DNA of 18,875 bases, from the NCBI GenBank assembly GCA_947626445.1, contig CANQSC010000015.1:1-18875 (forward strand). Reading direction: 5' to 3'. Positions 1 through 8,615 of the stretch are shown here, piece by piece (within the stretch, counting starts at the first letter, position 1; every line of letters begins with the position of its first letter). Source of the DNA: an uncultured Bacilli bacterium (GTDB lineage: Bacteria > Bacillota_I > Bacilli_A > RF39 > UBA660). A program made the translations under genes and the position numbers. A model generated the notes under the pieces. The model was not told the origin of the DNA and did no database searches. It saw only the letters and a program-made list of their open reading frames with translations.

Positions 1-23
1 TAGAATTAGATTCTAATGTTTAA
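1..23 (+). CDS. 3' end of a pilin-like gene, paralog of 4387-4794 (partial)
   Basis: Only the last six codons and the TAA stop (21-23) are inside the window; they read E-L-D-S-N-V-stop. These 23 bases, plus the next A, are identical to the end of the pilin-like gene at 4387-4794 (positions 4772-4795), in the same reading frame. Identity at synonymous positions points to a recent duplicate or a gene-converted copy just upstream. A terminator-like hairpin follows immediately, as expected at a gene end. That the copy is full-length is inference, since its body is off-window. Confidence 0.6.
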
Positions 24-47
24 ATTTTCCTTTACGGAAAATTTTTT
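22..47 (+). terminator. Rho-independent terminator of the upstream gene
   Basis: An A/T-rich stem of about 9 bp (22-30 with 36-44, core ttttcc/ggaaaa) has a 5-nt loop and a run of T at 42-47. It starts inside the stop codon of the partial gene at the left edge and separates it from the promoter at 70-98. Confidence 0.6.
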
Positions 48-69
48 CATATATTTTTGCGTGGAATTG

Positions 70-98
70 TTGAAAAAGATAATCATTTTTGATACAAT
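70..98 (+). promoter_or_regulatory. Sigma-70-type promoter for the first pilus transcription unit
   Basis: A -35 box TTGAAA (70-75) and a -10 box TACAAT (93-98) are separated by exactly 17 bp. It lies between the terminator at 22-47 and the first ATG at 125, and no other promoter is evident before the terminator at 8554-8576. It therefore probably drives seven genes from 125 to 8554. Confidence 0.65.
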
Positions 99-124
99 AA
101 AAATACGATTGGGATTGGTGAAAA

Positions 125-865
125 ATGAAAAAAATTAAATTATGTGCATTACTTATATTAAGTTTGTTTTTTACACTTGACAAAGTAAGTGCAGAATGCG
201 ATAATAAGTCGCAACTTGAAATTAATACAGCTTCGTCTAATATTACAATGAATTATTCATTGGAAACTTTAGCTATTGATGCAGAAGGAAATTTACATCC
301 GGAAATAGAACCTGAAAATGTTGAAATATCAGAGATGAGTGAATACAGTTTGATTGATCGAGTATTCATAAATATTAATAATGTATCAGATAAAGTGTTT
401 GTTGTATTTAGAAGCAATGATGATAATATAAACAAAGAATATCATTATCAAGATTTGCAAAATGGTTCTTTAACTTATGAAGTACCAGATTTAAATACTA
501 TTAGAAATTATACTTTAACAGTATATTCTGATGTTGCTGAATGTGGTAATCAAGAATTAAGAACTATTAATGTTACAACACCAATGTATAATAGTCTAGC
601 TGATCAAGTAGGATGTGACAATAATAATGCTTACTATTGTCAAAGATACATTACATCTCCTATTAATGAAGATGAAATATTCCTAGACTCTAATAATGCA
701 AATAATGATAATTCTAAAATAGAAGATGATAAAAGCAATCAAAATTTTATATTATTTACATTAGGTATCGTTGTAATAGCAATAATTATTATAGCAATAA
801 TTATAATGATTATTAAAAACAAACAAAGAAAAGACAGTGAAATTAAAAATATTGGGGGGAATTAA
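125..865 (+). CDS. Secreted single-pass membrane protein of the pilus locus
   Basis: A 246-residue protein of unrecognised family. It has a Sec signal peptide (basic N-terminus, hydrophobic core, likely cleavage after V-S-A at residue 23), an extracellular region of about 180 residues, one transmembrane helix at about 208-230, and a short basic tail (KNKQRK). The predicted topology is outside-facing N-domain and cytoplasmic C-tail. The mature ectodomain has four cysteines (C-D-N-K, E-C-G-N, G-C-D-N, Y-C-Q-R), consistent with two disulfides. It is the first gene after the promoter at 70-98 and is separated by 2 nt from the giant Cys-rich gene, so the two are probably translated together and may interact, for example as a membrane anchor or receptor for that protein. 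Function is inference; topology is visible in the sequence. Confidence 0.85.
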   Translation: MKKIKLCALLILSLFFTLDKVSAECDNKSQLEINTASSNITMNYSLETLAIDAEGNLHPEIEPENVEISEMSEYSLIDRVFININNVSDKVFVVFRSNDDNINKEYHYQDLQNGSLTYEVPDLNTIRNYTLTVYSDVAECGNQELRTINVTTPMYNSLADQVGCDNNNAYYCQRYITSPINEDEIFLDSNNANNDNSKIEDDKSNQNFILFTLGIVVIAIIIIAIIIMIIKNKQRKDSEIKNIGGN

Positions 866-867
866 AA

Positions 868-3800
868 ATGAAAAAGATTGAAAAAATTTTATTTACTTTA
901 ATTTTATTTGTTTTATTTAGTATTAATGCAAATGCTGCTAATACTTATTTTAACGTTACAAAAGCTAGTAATGGAAATGGGGCAAAATGTCCAACTAAAA
1001 CCTTATACTTAAGAAACGTAGGTAACAATAGTGAATCTGGACAAACCATTTATTTCTATAATGTATACCTATCAAAATCTACCAGTACAGCATATGGTCA
1101 AACATTCTGTATGTCACCAGGAAAGCAATCATATTTTAACAATGGAGCCCATAATTGCGATAGAACAATTACACCACAAAAAAAAGGTGGTAATCAAGCT
1201 TTTGATGTTGCCGCTACATATGCATATCAAAAAATGGTAAATGATGGGATTATTAAGAAGAATCCAACCGCTGAAAGTAGAGTAGTGGGTACTTTGACTT
1301 TTAGATGGTTAGAATATTATTTTGGAAAACTAGATAAAAAGGGAACAACTTCACATACTTATCCATACATTTATACTAGTGGTCAAGATAATCGTAAAAA
1401 TTCTAATTATTGGAGACAAAGTAATAGATATGTTAAAAAAGCCCAAGAAATTTCTTCTAGTGCTGTAAAATATGGGAATAAAATTAAAAATGGTAAAACT
1501 ACATATGAGGAACTAGTGGAAAATGGAACAATATGGACTGATGAGTGGGAATTTGTATTAATAAACCGTAAAATTGAAGGAACTAAAGTTACGTTAAAAT
1601 TTGATGTAACTCCTAAAGCTGGAAAAGCACCTAAGAGTGTTAAATGGAAATTATTTGATATTGAATGTGAATTTGGCTATAAATGTAAAGTAAAATCTAA
1701 AAAGAAAATATCAGATAACAAAGGACGTTATGTAGTTGAAATTGATACTACAAATGGACAATCAAGCAAAACTGATCACCAAAAATACGGTTTAAAAGTT
1801 ACAACTGCATATGTTGATCAAAGAAATCCAGCTGCTTACTTAATGTTATTAACACCGTCAGTTGGTCAGTCATATCATCAAAAGATGCTATTAGTTAAAG
1901 ATTATGTAAGCTCATATATAATCCAAACTGAAGTACCAGTTGATTATAAAACTAATGAATGTTTATGTGAAGAAAAAGATGGCGAATTTACCGGAGATTA
2001 TATTTATTATCAAAATATAAATGGTGTAACATCTTCTGAAATAATTAAGAAAGAAGATTCAAGAGTTGCAACATTAGGATGTCCAACAGAATGTCCTAAA
2101 ACTGTAAATACTTGTGATATTGATTACGATGAAGAAGGAAAACCTACATATTATTGTAAAGACGGTAGTGTTTGTGATCAAGATAAGTATCATAAAGAAT
2201 GTTTACATATTTGTGAGACACCTGATCAAAATCCTGAACATAAATATTATTGTAAAGAAAAAGAACCTGATAAAGGTGGAGAAGAATGTACAGAAGATCA
2301 ATATTTAGATGATTGTTATTGTCCACCATTAAAAGAAAAATGTGAATCTAATCCTAATGATCCAGCATGTGATGAATATGAAGAAAAATGTCCAAACTGT
2401 AATGCTAATGTTTCAGTGCCAGGATCATGTAGCGATTTTGATACAAATAGTAGTGTTAGTGGTGTTATTAGTGATGTAAATTTAGAAAAAACTGAATGTA
2501 ATTCAAGTGTTAATCCAGTTAAGAGATGTGTTATCGATTCAGTAGACCAAACAAATACTTCTTATGAAGCTACAACTGAAATTAATAACAATAAATATTG
2601 TAAAGTATGGTGTGATGAAAATTATAAATTTAATGTTCCAACTGCAAGATATTCATTGAGTGGAGGATACTTTACATTATCAACACAAATATCTGGAACA
2701 AGAAATTGTTATATTAGTTCAGCAATTAATCCTGATAATCCAATTGATGTAGAAGGATTTGAAAATGAGTTAAATGATTTAAATCGTGACTTAGCTACTG
2801 ATTGGAATGAATGGAATAAATGGAAAACTTTACTTGAAAGTGCTGCTGTTAAAAATATTCCAAGCAATGAAAATAATGTAGAAAAACATTATAGATGGTC
2901 ATATATAATGTATAATTATCAAAATAATACTACTTCTACCGATACAGTTGAAGCTGATATATCTAAGACTGAAATTGAAGGTTTCTTAAATAAATTCTTA
3001 GAAGAATACCAAAAAATTGATAAACAAATTGCTGATTCTGTTACAGCATATCAACAATGTACTTCATGGACTAATAAAATGAATTTTGATCCAGAAATAA
3101 CCTTTACTTATCAAGATTATAGTGATCAACTTAATAATGGAGGTGGTACTGGTAAATTCTCAAGAGTAGGTGAAGTTAAAACGACGGTTGATAATATGTA
3201 TTGTTTAGGTGATACCGATAGTCATTATAATTGTATAAATAGTAGTCAAAAAGTTGTAACTAATAGTGATACATTGCCTAATAATATATTTAAAAATGCC
3301 ATATCAGTTACATGTAATAATAATGGATGTAGTTCGAATGCCTTTAAATTAAGTTTAGCTAAGTGGATTCAAAAAACTGTAACTAAAGAAGCAAATTATA
3401 CACCAAGCCAAAACTTTAGTACTTATCATCAATACGGTACAGTTAAATCTGGAGCGGTATGTGAAAATGCTAATGTTCCTGGATATAACAACTGTTTATG
3501 GACAAGACTTCCAGATGATGCATTACCAGTTGAGTTAAAAACTGGTAAAGGAGCATTCCCATTTACTTTAAAATTTAATAATATTGGTCAGTCAAATCAA
3601 GCTCCAAATACTTTAGGAAGATTAGTTGGTTCTACTAAGAGCGTTTTAACTGAATATGATAAATTATCTGAAGATAAAAAATGTACTAAATATAATAAAA
3701 ATAATGGTATTTTAACTCAAGATAGTGGATATGTGTGTGCATATGTCAATAACTGTCCTGAATGCGATGTATCATGTGAAGGTAATAATTGTATAATTAA

Positions 3801-4374
3801 AACAGATGAAAAAACATGTAAGAATTGTATATTTAATGGAACTAATACAACTTATAAATATCGTACTGTTTCATTAAATAGTTTATTCCCAAATCAATGT
3901 GAACAAGATTCAAATAATCCTGATTGTCGTGAAAAAGGATACAATTGGAGTACCGTTAAAGCCGAATATACTAAACAGCTAATTGAGGATGAAGAAAAAG
4001 GCGGAGATAAAATTTATGAAAATCCAGAATATTCTTATACTTTAAGTGGGCCTCAGTTAAGTGCCTTAAGAGGATTTAATAAAGATGCCGGTTCATATTC
4101 AAATACTACAATGCCTGAAAGCTTTGTACTTAATGGAAGTGAAAATAATAATGCATTAAATTGTGCAACATATATTGATGATAAAACTGGTTTACAATAT
4201 AGTGTAAATTGTATAAGTACTTTATTAAATGATACTTCAGGTAAGTACTTCACATCAAATCTTCCAAGAGAAGAAACTACTAAGTTTACTTTATGGCAAG
4301 AATCAGACTATTGTGTTACAAATGGTAATTGTGTTCTAAGTCGAGAAGATGGAATAGGGCCATCATGGAAATAG
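868..4374 (+). CDS. Giant cysteine-rich secreted protein, candidate pilus-associated adhesin
   Basis: A 1168-residue protein with a signal peptide (residues 1-23, cleavage after A-N-A). It contains about 49 cysteines, concentrated at residues about 365-520 and 955-990 as C-x2-C and C-x(4-8)-C clusters. The first third (about 24-355) has no dense clusters. It contains F-C-M-S-P-G-K at 80-86 and, about 60 residues on, a helix-like segment G-T-L-T-F-R-W-L; this layout recalls Gram-positive thioester adhesin domains but lacks the partner Gln. A helical stretch rich in W, E and K follows at about 630-720. There is no LPXTG motif and no C-terminal membrane helix, so attachment must be indirect. The RBS (ggggga, 854-859) lies inside the preceding gene. 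The position at the head of a Tad-type operon suggests a tip or surface adhesin; this is inference, as no family is recognised with certainty. Confidence 0.85.
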   Translation: MKKIEKILFTLILFVLFSINANAANTYFNVTKASNGNGAKCPTKTLYLRNVGNNSESGQTIYFYNVYLSKSTSTAYGQTFCMSPGKQSYFNNGAHNCDRTITPQKKGGNQAFDVAATYAYQKMVNDGIIKKNPTAESRVVGTLTFRWLEYYFGKLDKKGTTSHTYPYIYTSGQDNRKNSNYWRQSNRYVKKAQEISSSAVKYGNKIKNGKTTYEELVENGTIWTDEWEFVLINRKIEGTKVTLKFDVTPKAGKAPKSVKWKLFDIECEFGYKCKVKSKKKISDNKGRYVVEIDTTNGQSSKTDHQKYGLKVTTAYVDQRNPAAYLMLLTPSVGQSYHQKMLLVKDYVSSYIIQTEVPVDYKTNECLCEEKDGEFTGDYIYYQNINGVTSSEIIKKEDSRVATLGCPTECPKTVNTCDIDYDEEGKPTYYCKDGSVCDQDKYHKECLHICETPDQNPEHKYYCKEKEPDKGGEECTEDQYLDDCYCPPLKEKCESNPNDPACDEYEEKCPNCNANVSVPGSCSDFDTNSSVSGVISDVNLEKTECNSSVNPVKRCVIDSVDQTNTSYEATTEINNNKYCKVWCDENYKFNVPTARYSLSGGYFTLSTQISGTRNCYISSAINPDNPIDVEGFENELNDLNRDLATDWNEWNKWKTLLESAAVKNIPSNENNVEKHYRWSYIMYNYQNNTTSTDTVEADISKTEIEGFLNKFLEEYQKIDKQIADSVTAYQQCTSWTNKMNFDPEITFTYQDYSDQLNNGGGTGKFSRVGEVKTTVDNMYCLGDTDSHYNCINSSQKVVTNSDTLPNNIFKNAISVTCNNNGCSSNAFKLSLAKWIQKTVTKEANYTPSQNFSTYHQYGTVKSGAVCENANVPGYNNCLWTRLPDDALPVELKTGKGAFPFTLKFNNIGQSNQAPNTLGRLVGSTKSVLTEYDKLSEDKKCTKYNKNNGILTQDSGYVCAYVNNCPECDVSCEGNNCIIKTDEKTCKNCIFNGTNTTYKYRTVSLNSLFPNQCEQDSNNPDCREKGYNWSTVKAEYTKQLIEDEEKGGDKIYENPEYSYTLSGPQLSALRGFNKDAGSYSNTTMPESFVLNGSENNNALNCATYIDDKTGLQYSVNCISTLLNDTSGKYFTSNLPREETTKFTLWQESDYCVTNGNCVLSREDGIGPSWK

Positions 4375-4386
4375 GAGGCTAGAAAG

Positions 4387-4794
4387 ATGAAAGAAGCATA
4401 TTGGGGATATTGGTTAATAGCTTTAGGAGTATTTGTAATAGTAGTAATGATGTTAATCTCAAATGTATCAGCGACAAATACACAAGACTATTATATATTA
4501 AAAGAGATATCGGAAGCAGCCATGGTCGATGCAGTCGACTATGGTTACTACCGAGAAAGTGGAGAATTAAGAATAAATAGAGAGAAATTTGTAGAGAATT
4601 TTTTAAGAAGATTTGCGGAGAATGTATCATTAAATACCTATCAAGTAGATTTTTATGGAATATATGAATCACCACCAAAGGCAAGTGTCCAAGTAACAAC
4701 AAAGAGTAATACATATCAATTAAATTCAGGAGCAGAGACATTTGATATTGTAAATAGAGTAGATGCGATGCTAGAATTAGATTCTAATGTTTAA
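4387..4794 (+). CDS. Pilin-like protein (minor-pilin/TadE-like), duplicated gene
   Basis: A 135-residue protein starting M-K-E-A-Y-W-G-Y-W-L, directly followed by one transmembrane helix (about 9-27) and a soluble outer domain without cysteines. The segment E-A-A-M-V-D-A-V-D-Y just after the helix resembles the post-helix region of TadE-like minor pilins. The start resembles the pilins at 8672-10467 (M-[KR]-x-[AS], W-L at positions 9-10). A strong RBS (aggagg, 4373-4378) overlaps the preceding stop. It may belong to a domain-of-unknown-function family seen in Firmicutes (DUF5411 comes to mind, unverified). Codons end in A more often than in neighbouring genes, and the antisense frame is consequently open. 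Its last 23 bases recur at the left edge of the window, so it has a near-identical copy. The pilin-like role is inference from topology and context. Confidence 0.85.
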   Translation: MKEAYWGYWLIALGVFVIVVMMLISNVSATNTQDYYILKEISEAAMVDAVDYGYYRESGELRINREKFVENFLRRFAENVSLNTYQVDFYGIYESPPKASVQVTTKSNTYQLNSGAETFDIVNRVDAMLELDSNV

Positions 4795-4814
4795 AGAATT
4801 AAGGAGGAATAAAA

Positions 4815-5702
4815 ATGGGAAATTTAAGTGCTAATTTAAAAAAGTTTTTAAGTAATAAAAATACAGTAACAATTATATGCGTTGTTGCTGGTATTTTAGT
4901 TTTATATATTGGCTATACTTGGCGTGTTAATAATGCTATTAGTCCAACAACTATTCCATATGCCAAAACAGCTTTATCATCTAGACATGTTATAACTAAT
5001 GATGATATAGGTTATATGGAAGTTTCTAGTGCGGTTATTAGTAAAAGTAGTAATATGATTAGAAATGCTAATCAATTAATAGGAAAAGAAGTAATGTATG
5101 GCACAACAATTCCTCAAAATAGTTTTTTCTATACTGAGACTGTTGTATCACCTGAAAATCAACCTGATAGTACAATCGTTGATATTCCAGATGGTTATAC
5201 TTTATTTGCTTTACCAGTTGATTTACATTCTACTTATGGTAATTCAATTTTTCCTGGTAACTATATTGATTTATGGTTTAAAGGAATGAATGATTATAAT
5301 CGTTTAATGTATACTAATTTAATAAGTAGTATTAAAGTTTTAGATGTACGTGATTCACAAGGTCAATCAGTATTTGAAACTTCAACGGAAAAAAGAACCC
5401 CATCTGATTTATTATTTGCTGTACCAGATGATATGTATTCATTACTTAGAAAAGCTCAATATTTATCAGGTTATAGTGTTGAAATAATACCAGTTCCAAG
5501 AAATAAAAACTATACTGCAAATCCAGGAGAAACTGAAGTTGCTAGTGAATATGTCAAAAACTTTATCTTATCTAAGACAGAAGTAATACCTGATGAAAAT
5601 ATGTCTACAAGTAGTTCTACAAGTAATAATGAAAAAGATGAAGAAGATGAATTTACAGTAGATGAAGGAACTAATGAAGTTCCAGATGATGAAGAAGAAT
5701 AA
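4815..5702 (+). CDS. cpaB: CpaB/RcpC-like pilus assembly protein with SAF domain
   Basis: A 295-residue protein with a short basic cytoplasmic N-terminus, one transmembrane helix (about 17-34) and a SAF-type domain (about 44-110) of the CpaB kind: an A-x-x-x-L-x-x-x-x-V-I-T-N-D-D segment followed by L-I-G-K-E-V and a G-T-T-I-P-x-N turn. A second beta-rich region (about 120-245) contains P-G-N-Y-I-D-L-W, matching the CpaB core where the G-D-x-V-D-V motif usually sits. The last 35 residues are Ser/Thr-rich and then very acidic (D-E-E-D-E, P-D-D-E-E-E). In diderms CpaB works with the secretin; here no outer-membrane component is present, so it probably acts as a cell-surface assembly or wall-passage factor. 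The RBS aaggagg at 4801-4807 fixes the start. The gene immediately precedes the ATPase gene, as in other tad operons. Confidence 0.85.
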   Translation: MGNLSANLKKFLSNKNTVTIICVVAGILVLYIGYTWRVNNAISPTTIPYAKTALSSRHVITNDDIGYMEVSSAVISKSSNMIRNANQLIGKEVMYGTTIPQNSFFYTETVVSPENQPDSTIVDIPDGYTLFALPVDLHSTYGNSIFPGNYIDLWFKGMNDYNRLMYTNLISSIKVLDVRDSQGQSVFETSTEKRTPSDLLFAVPDDMYSLLRKAQYLSGYSVEIIPVPRNKNYTANPGETEVASEYVKNFILSKTEVIPDENMSTSSSTSNNEKDEEDEFTVDEGTNEVPDDEEE

Positions 5703-5730
5703 AAAAGAATAAAAGAATTGGGGTGAATTC

Positions 5731-6855
5731 ATGAATGATGCAATATTTTCCCAATTAGATTTTGGGCCAATTGATGAATTCTTAAGAGAGGAAAATGTTA
5801 CCGATATATCAATATGTAATAATGGACAAGTGTGGTTAAAATCTTTAGATAAAGGTGTATATCAAGTAGATAGACCCGAAATAAACAATGCTTTGCTAGA
5901 GAAATTAGCATTTCAATGTGCTAATGTTATGGGAAAAACATTCAATATGGCTCATCCCTTTTTGGATGCTGAAAGTGCAGAGTTGCGTTTAAATTTTGTT
6001 CATGATTCGATTGCTACTAACGGTATAGCATGTCAAATAAGAAAGACACCAGCTAAAATTAGATTGAATCGGGAAAAACTTATTAATGAACAATATATTT
6101 CGGCAAATTTACTTGATTTTTTGCTTAAATGTGTAGAAGGACATGCTAATATTATTGTTAGTGGAGAGACTGGTTCAGGTAAAACTGAATTAGTTAAATA
6201 TTTAGCGTCTCATACTAAAGAAAATGAAAAAATAATAACTATTGAAGATACTTTGGAATTACACTTAGATCGAATATTTCCTCATCGTGATATAATTGCT
6301 ATGAAAACTAATAATATTGCTAGTTATAGTGATGTATTAGTGACATGTATGCGACAAAATCCGATATGGATATTACTATCCGAGGTTCGTAGTGCTGAAG
6401 CAGTTATGGCTGTTCGTAACTCAATATCTTCTGGGCATCACATTTTATCAACTATTCACTCAGATAAAGCTAGTTTAATTCCAATGCGGATGTTTGCCTT
6501 AATAGAAAGTAATGTTGATGTTGAACAGTTTTTATCAACAATTCATCGTTATGTACAAATAGGAATATACGTTAAAGGCTATATGAGTAAAGAATTAGGA
6601 AGATTTCAAAGAGAAATTATGGAAATTTGTGAATTTTATGTTGATGAACAAAATAAACCACAAGTAAATACCATATTTCAAAAAACCTTAACAGGAGAAA
6701 TTACGATTAATAATCCTACTGAACATTTAAGAGAATATTTAAGTATTTCAGGAGTAACATTACCTGATGATCTATTTAATAATCCTACTCCAGCTCAAAA
6801 TACTATTGAAAATCAAAATAATGTACCTAGTTCAAATAAAATAGAAACATTGTAG
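5731..6855 (+). CDS. tadA: TadA/CpaF-type secretion ATPase of the pilus
   Basis: A 374-residue cytoplasmic type II/IV secretion ATPase that would energise pilin assembly. Motifs in order: N-terminal domain (about 1-120) with the usual N-V-T-D-I-S-I and R-L-N-F segments; Walker A G-E-T-G-S-G-K-T (145-152); Asp box I-T-I-E-D-T (169-174); Walker B I-L-L-S-E-V-R (214-220), where the usual Gly before the catalytic Glu is Ser217; and His box S-G-H-H-I-L-S-T-I-H (234-243). The protein is shorter than many CpaF proteins because it lacks their extra N-terminal helical extension. The C-terminal tail (about 345-374) is Asn/Pro-rich and looks unstructured. The RBS ggggtg at 5720-5725 supports the ATG. 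It is followed by two T2SS-F platform proteins, the standard TadA-TadB-TadC order. Identification is firm at family level. Confidence 0.95.
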   Translation: MNDAIFSQLDFGPIDEFLREENVTDISICNNGQVWLKSLDKGVYQVDRPEINNALLEKLAFQCANVMGKTFNMAHPFLDAESAELRLNFVHDSIATNGIACQIRKTPAKIRLNREKLINEQYISANLLDFLLKCVEGHANIIVSGETGSGKTELVKYLASHTKENEKIITIEDTLELHLDRIFPHRDIIAMKTNNIASYSDVLVTCMRQNPIWILLSEVRSAEAVMAVRNSISSGHHILSTIHSDKASLIPMRMFALIESNVDVEQFLSTIHRYVQIGIYVKGYMSKELGRFQREIMEICEFYVDEQNKPQVNTIFQKTLTGEITINNPTEHLREYLSISGVTLPDDLFNNPTPAQNTIENQNNVPSSNKIETL

Positions 6856-6869
6856 AAAGAAGGGAGAAT

Positions 6870-7766
6870 ATGATTGAATTAGTAATATTAATTGTACTTG
6901 CTATATTTGCTATTTCATATTATATGAATAATGGTGAAAATGTTTATAACTTTTTTGCTAAAAATGTTGCAAGTGTATATAACAAATATGCTCCTTATAG
7001 TTTCAAACAAGTTCGAGAAAAAGTAAAAGAATTAGGACAAGAATATACACCAAGACAATATATAACTCAAGTTATTTTATTTGCGGGTGTAGCTGGTGGT
7101 ATTTCTTATTTATATTTTTATAATATAATTGTTACAATAATATATGCTGGACTTGCGGTTTTATTTATTCCATTTCTTGCTTATTTAAGATGTCAGAAAG
7201 CATATTCGGAATATATATTTGAACAAATTCAAACATATACAACGAATGTTATAATGGAATTTAATACAACGCAAAGTTTTGTTAAAGCATTAGAAGGAGT
7301 AAGAGATTCAGGAATTATTGAAGATCCTGTATTAACTGATTTGAGAACTATGATTGATATGTCTTATCAAAATGGTACGATAGATGAGTCAATAGAATTC
7401 TTTAATCAAAAATATCCATATTATATGGTTAAAAATATGCATCAATTATTTTTACAAATAACTAAAGAAGGGGCTAAAGATTCAGGAGAAGCTTTAGAAA
7501 ATATGTCTATGGATATAGACTCATTAGTTGAAGGGGTTTATAGAGACCAAATTGATAGAGCAGATTTCCATAAAAGATTTATTACATTTGGTTTAGCTTT
7601 ATTCTTATTAGTTATGGCTATGCAGTTTTTATTAGGAACTGATTCATATCTTAAATTATTAGATATGTGGTATGTTCAATTGATATTACATTGTATAATT
7701 TGGATAAATTGTTTCTTTCTATATAAAGGTGAAAGATTCTATTATGAAGATGTGGGGGTGGAATAA
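6870..7766 (+). CDS. tadB: TadB-like inner-membrane platform protein (T2SS-F family)
   Basis: A 298-residue integral membrane protein with an N-terminal helix (about 2-18), a cytoplasmic linker, a helix pair (about 65-105), a cytoplasmic alpha-helical GspF-type domain (about 110-235, including Q-x-x-x-Y-T-T-N-V-I-M-E-F and the G-T-I-D-E-S-I-E-F turn) and two C-terminal helices (about 238-285). This is the TadB layout. It should form the membrane platform on which the ATPase acts, together with TadC. The gene starts 14 nt after the ATPase gene with RBS agaaggga, and its stop codon shares one base with the TadC start (TAATG), indicating translational coupling and roughly equal synthesis of the two platform subunits. 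Confidence 0.9.
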   Translation: MIELVILIVLAIFAISYYMNNGENVYNFFAKNVASVYNKYAPYSFKQVREKVKELGQEYTPRQYITQVILFAGVAGGISYLYFYNIIVTIIYAGLAVLFIPFLAYLRCQKAYSEYIFEQIQTYTTNVIMEFNTTQSFVKALEGVRDSGIIEDPVLTDLRTMIDMSYQNGTIDESIEFFNQKYPYYMVKNMHQLFLQITKEGAKDSGEALENMSMDIDSLVEGVYRDQIDRADFHKRFITFGLALFLLVMAMQFLLGTDSYLKLLDMWYVQLILHCIIWINCFFLYKGERFYYEDVGVE

Positions 7767-8554
7767 TGTATTTTGAGATTATTGCCTTAGCGCTTATAAT
7801 ATTATTTGTTCTTAATTATACAGGAAGAATAAGTGTTAGTCGTTTTGTATCAGATAATGAAGTATATTTTATGAAATTAAAAGAAAGTGATTGGGACTTT
7901 TATGTTAAAGCTAAATATGGTGATGGAGCAAATGCTGATTTTCTCTTTAATAAAAGAGTTAAAAATGGTTTAGTTACGATTGTTGTAATATTATGTTTTA
8001 TGATATCTAATTTATCATATATTACAGTCTTATTTAGTTTTATAGCTGGGTTCTTAGTATTTAAGCTTGGCTATATGGACATTAAAAATTATTATAAAAG
8101 ACATTTACATGATATTGATGCAATGTTACCACATTACTTAAAAAGTTTAGAAATTTTAATTCAACATTATACAGTTCCAGTAGCATTAGGTAAATCAATT
8201 AATGATGCGCCAGGAATATTTAAAGAAGGATTACAACAATTAATTGATGAAGTTAATGCTGGTGATAGTTCAATAAATCCTTATATGACTTTTGCTAAAA
8301 TGTATCCAGTAAGAGATTCAATGAGAATGATGCGTTTATTATATCGTTTATCATTAGGTAGACAAGAACATAAACAAGAACAATTATTAACATTTTCTAA
8401 AACAATTTCTAATTTACAACAAAAAGCAAGAGAATTAAAATATAAAGAACGTTTAGAGAAAATGGAAAAGAAAACAATGCAAATGTTAATTGCAACTGGA
8501 TTAGGAGTAATGGTTTTATTAATCTTTGCATTATTAATGATGATGAATATGTAG
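7766..8554 (+). CDS. tadC: TadC-like inner-membrane platform protein (T2SS-F family)
   Basis: A 262-residue membrane protein with an N-terminal helix (3-17), a helix pair (about 67-103), a cytoplasmic helical T2SS-F domain (about 105-235) containing the typical D-x-M-L-P-x-Y-L-K-S-L-E segment, and a final helix (about 239-259). The second cytoplasmic part is rich in R, K, E and Q (for example R-L-S-L-G-R-Q-E-H-K-Q-E-Q), as in other TadC proteins. It is the partner of TadB in the platform. It is the last gene of the first unit: a terminator begins at its stop codon. Family assignment is solid; TadB versus TadC naming rests on order and topology. Confidence 0.9.
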   Translation: MYFEIIALALIILFVLNYTGRISVSRFVSDNEVYFMKLKESDWDFYVKAKYGDGANADFLFNKRVKNGLVTIVVILCFMISNLSYITVLFSFIAGFLVFKLGYMDIKNYYKRHLHDIDAMLPHYLKSLEILIQHYTVPVALGKSINDAPGIFKEGLQQLIDEVNAGDSSINPYMTFAKMYPVRDSMRMMRLLYRLSLGRQEHKQEQLLTFSKTISNLQQKARELKYKERLEKMEKKTMQMLIATGLGVMVLLIFALLMMMNM

Positions 8555-8576
8555 ATAACCTTAGGTTATCTTTTTT
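8554..8576 (+). terminator. Rho-independent terminator after tadC
   Basis: A perfect 7-bp stem, gataacc (8554-8560) and ggttatc (8564-8570), with loop TTA is followed by six T. It ends the first transcription unit and isolates the machinery genes from the pilin genes. Confidence 0.85.
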
Positions 8577-8615
8577 GATAAAGTGTAAAATAAACACTAA
8601 ATTAAAAAATAATAA

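Noticed and set aside
868..4374. Sortase-anchored surface protein
   Set aside because: No LPXTG-like motif, C-terminal hydrophobic helix or basic tail; the protein ends soon after a cysteine-containing segment.
4379..4741. 120-codon open frame on the minus strand opposite the pilin-like gene
   Set aside because: Leu/Ile-rich shadow produced by A-ending codons of the sense gene, with no RBS or family signal.
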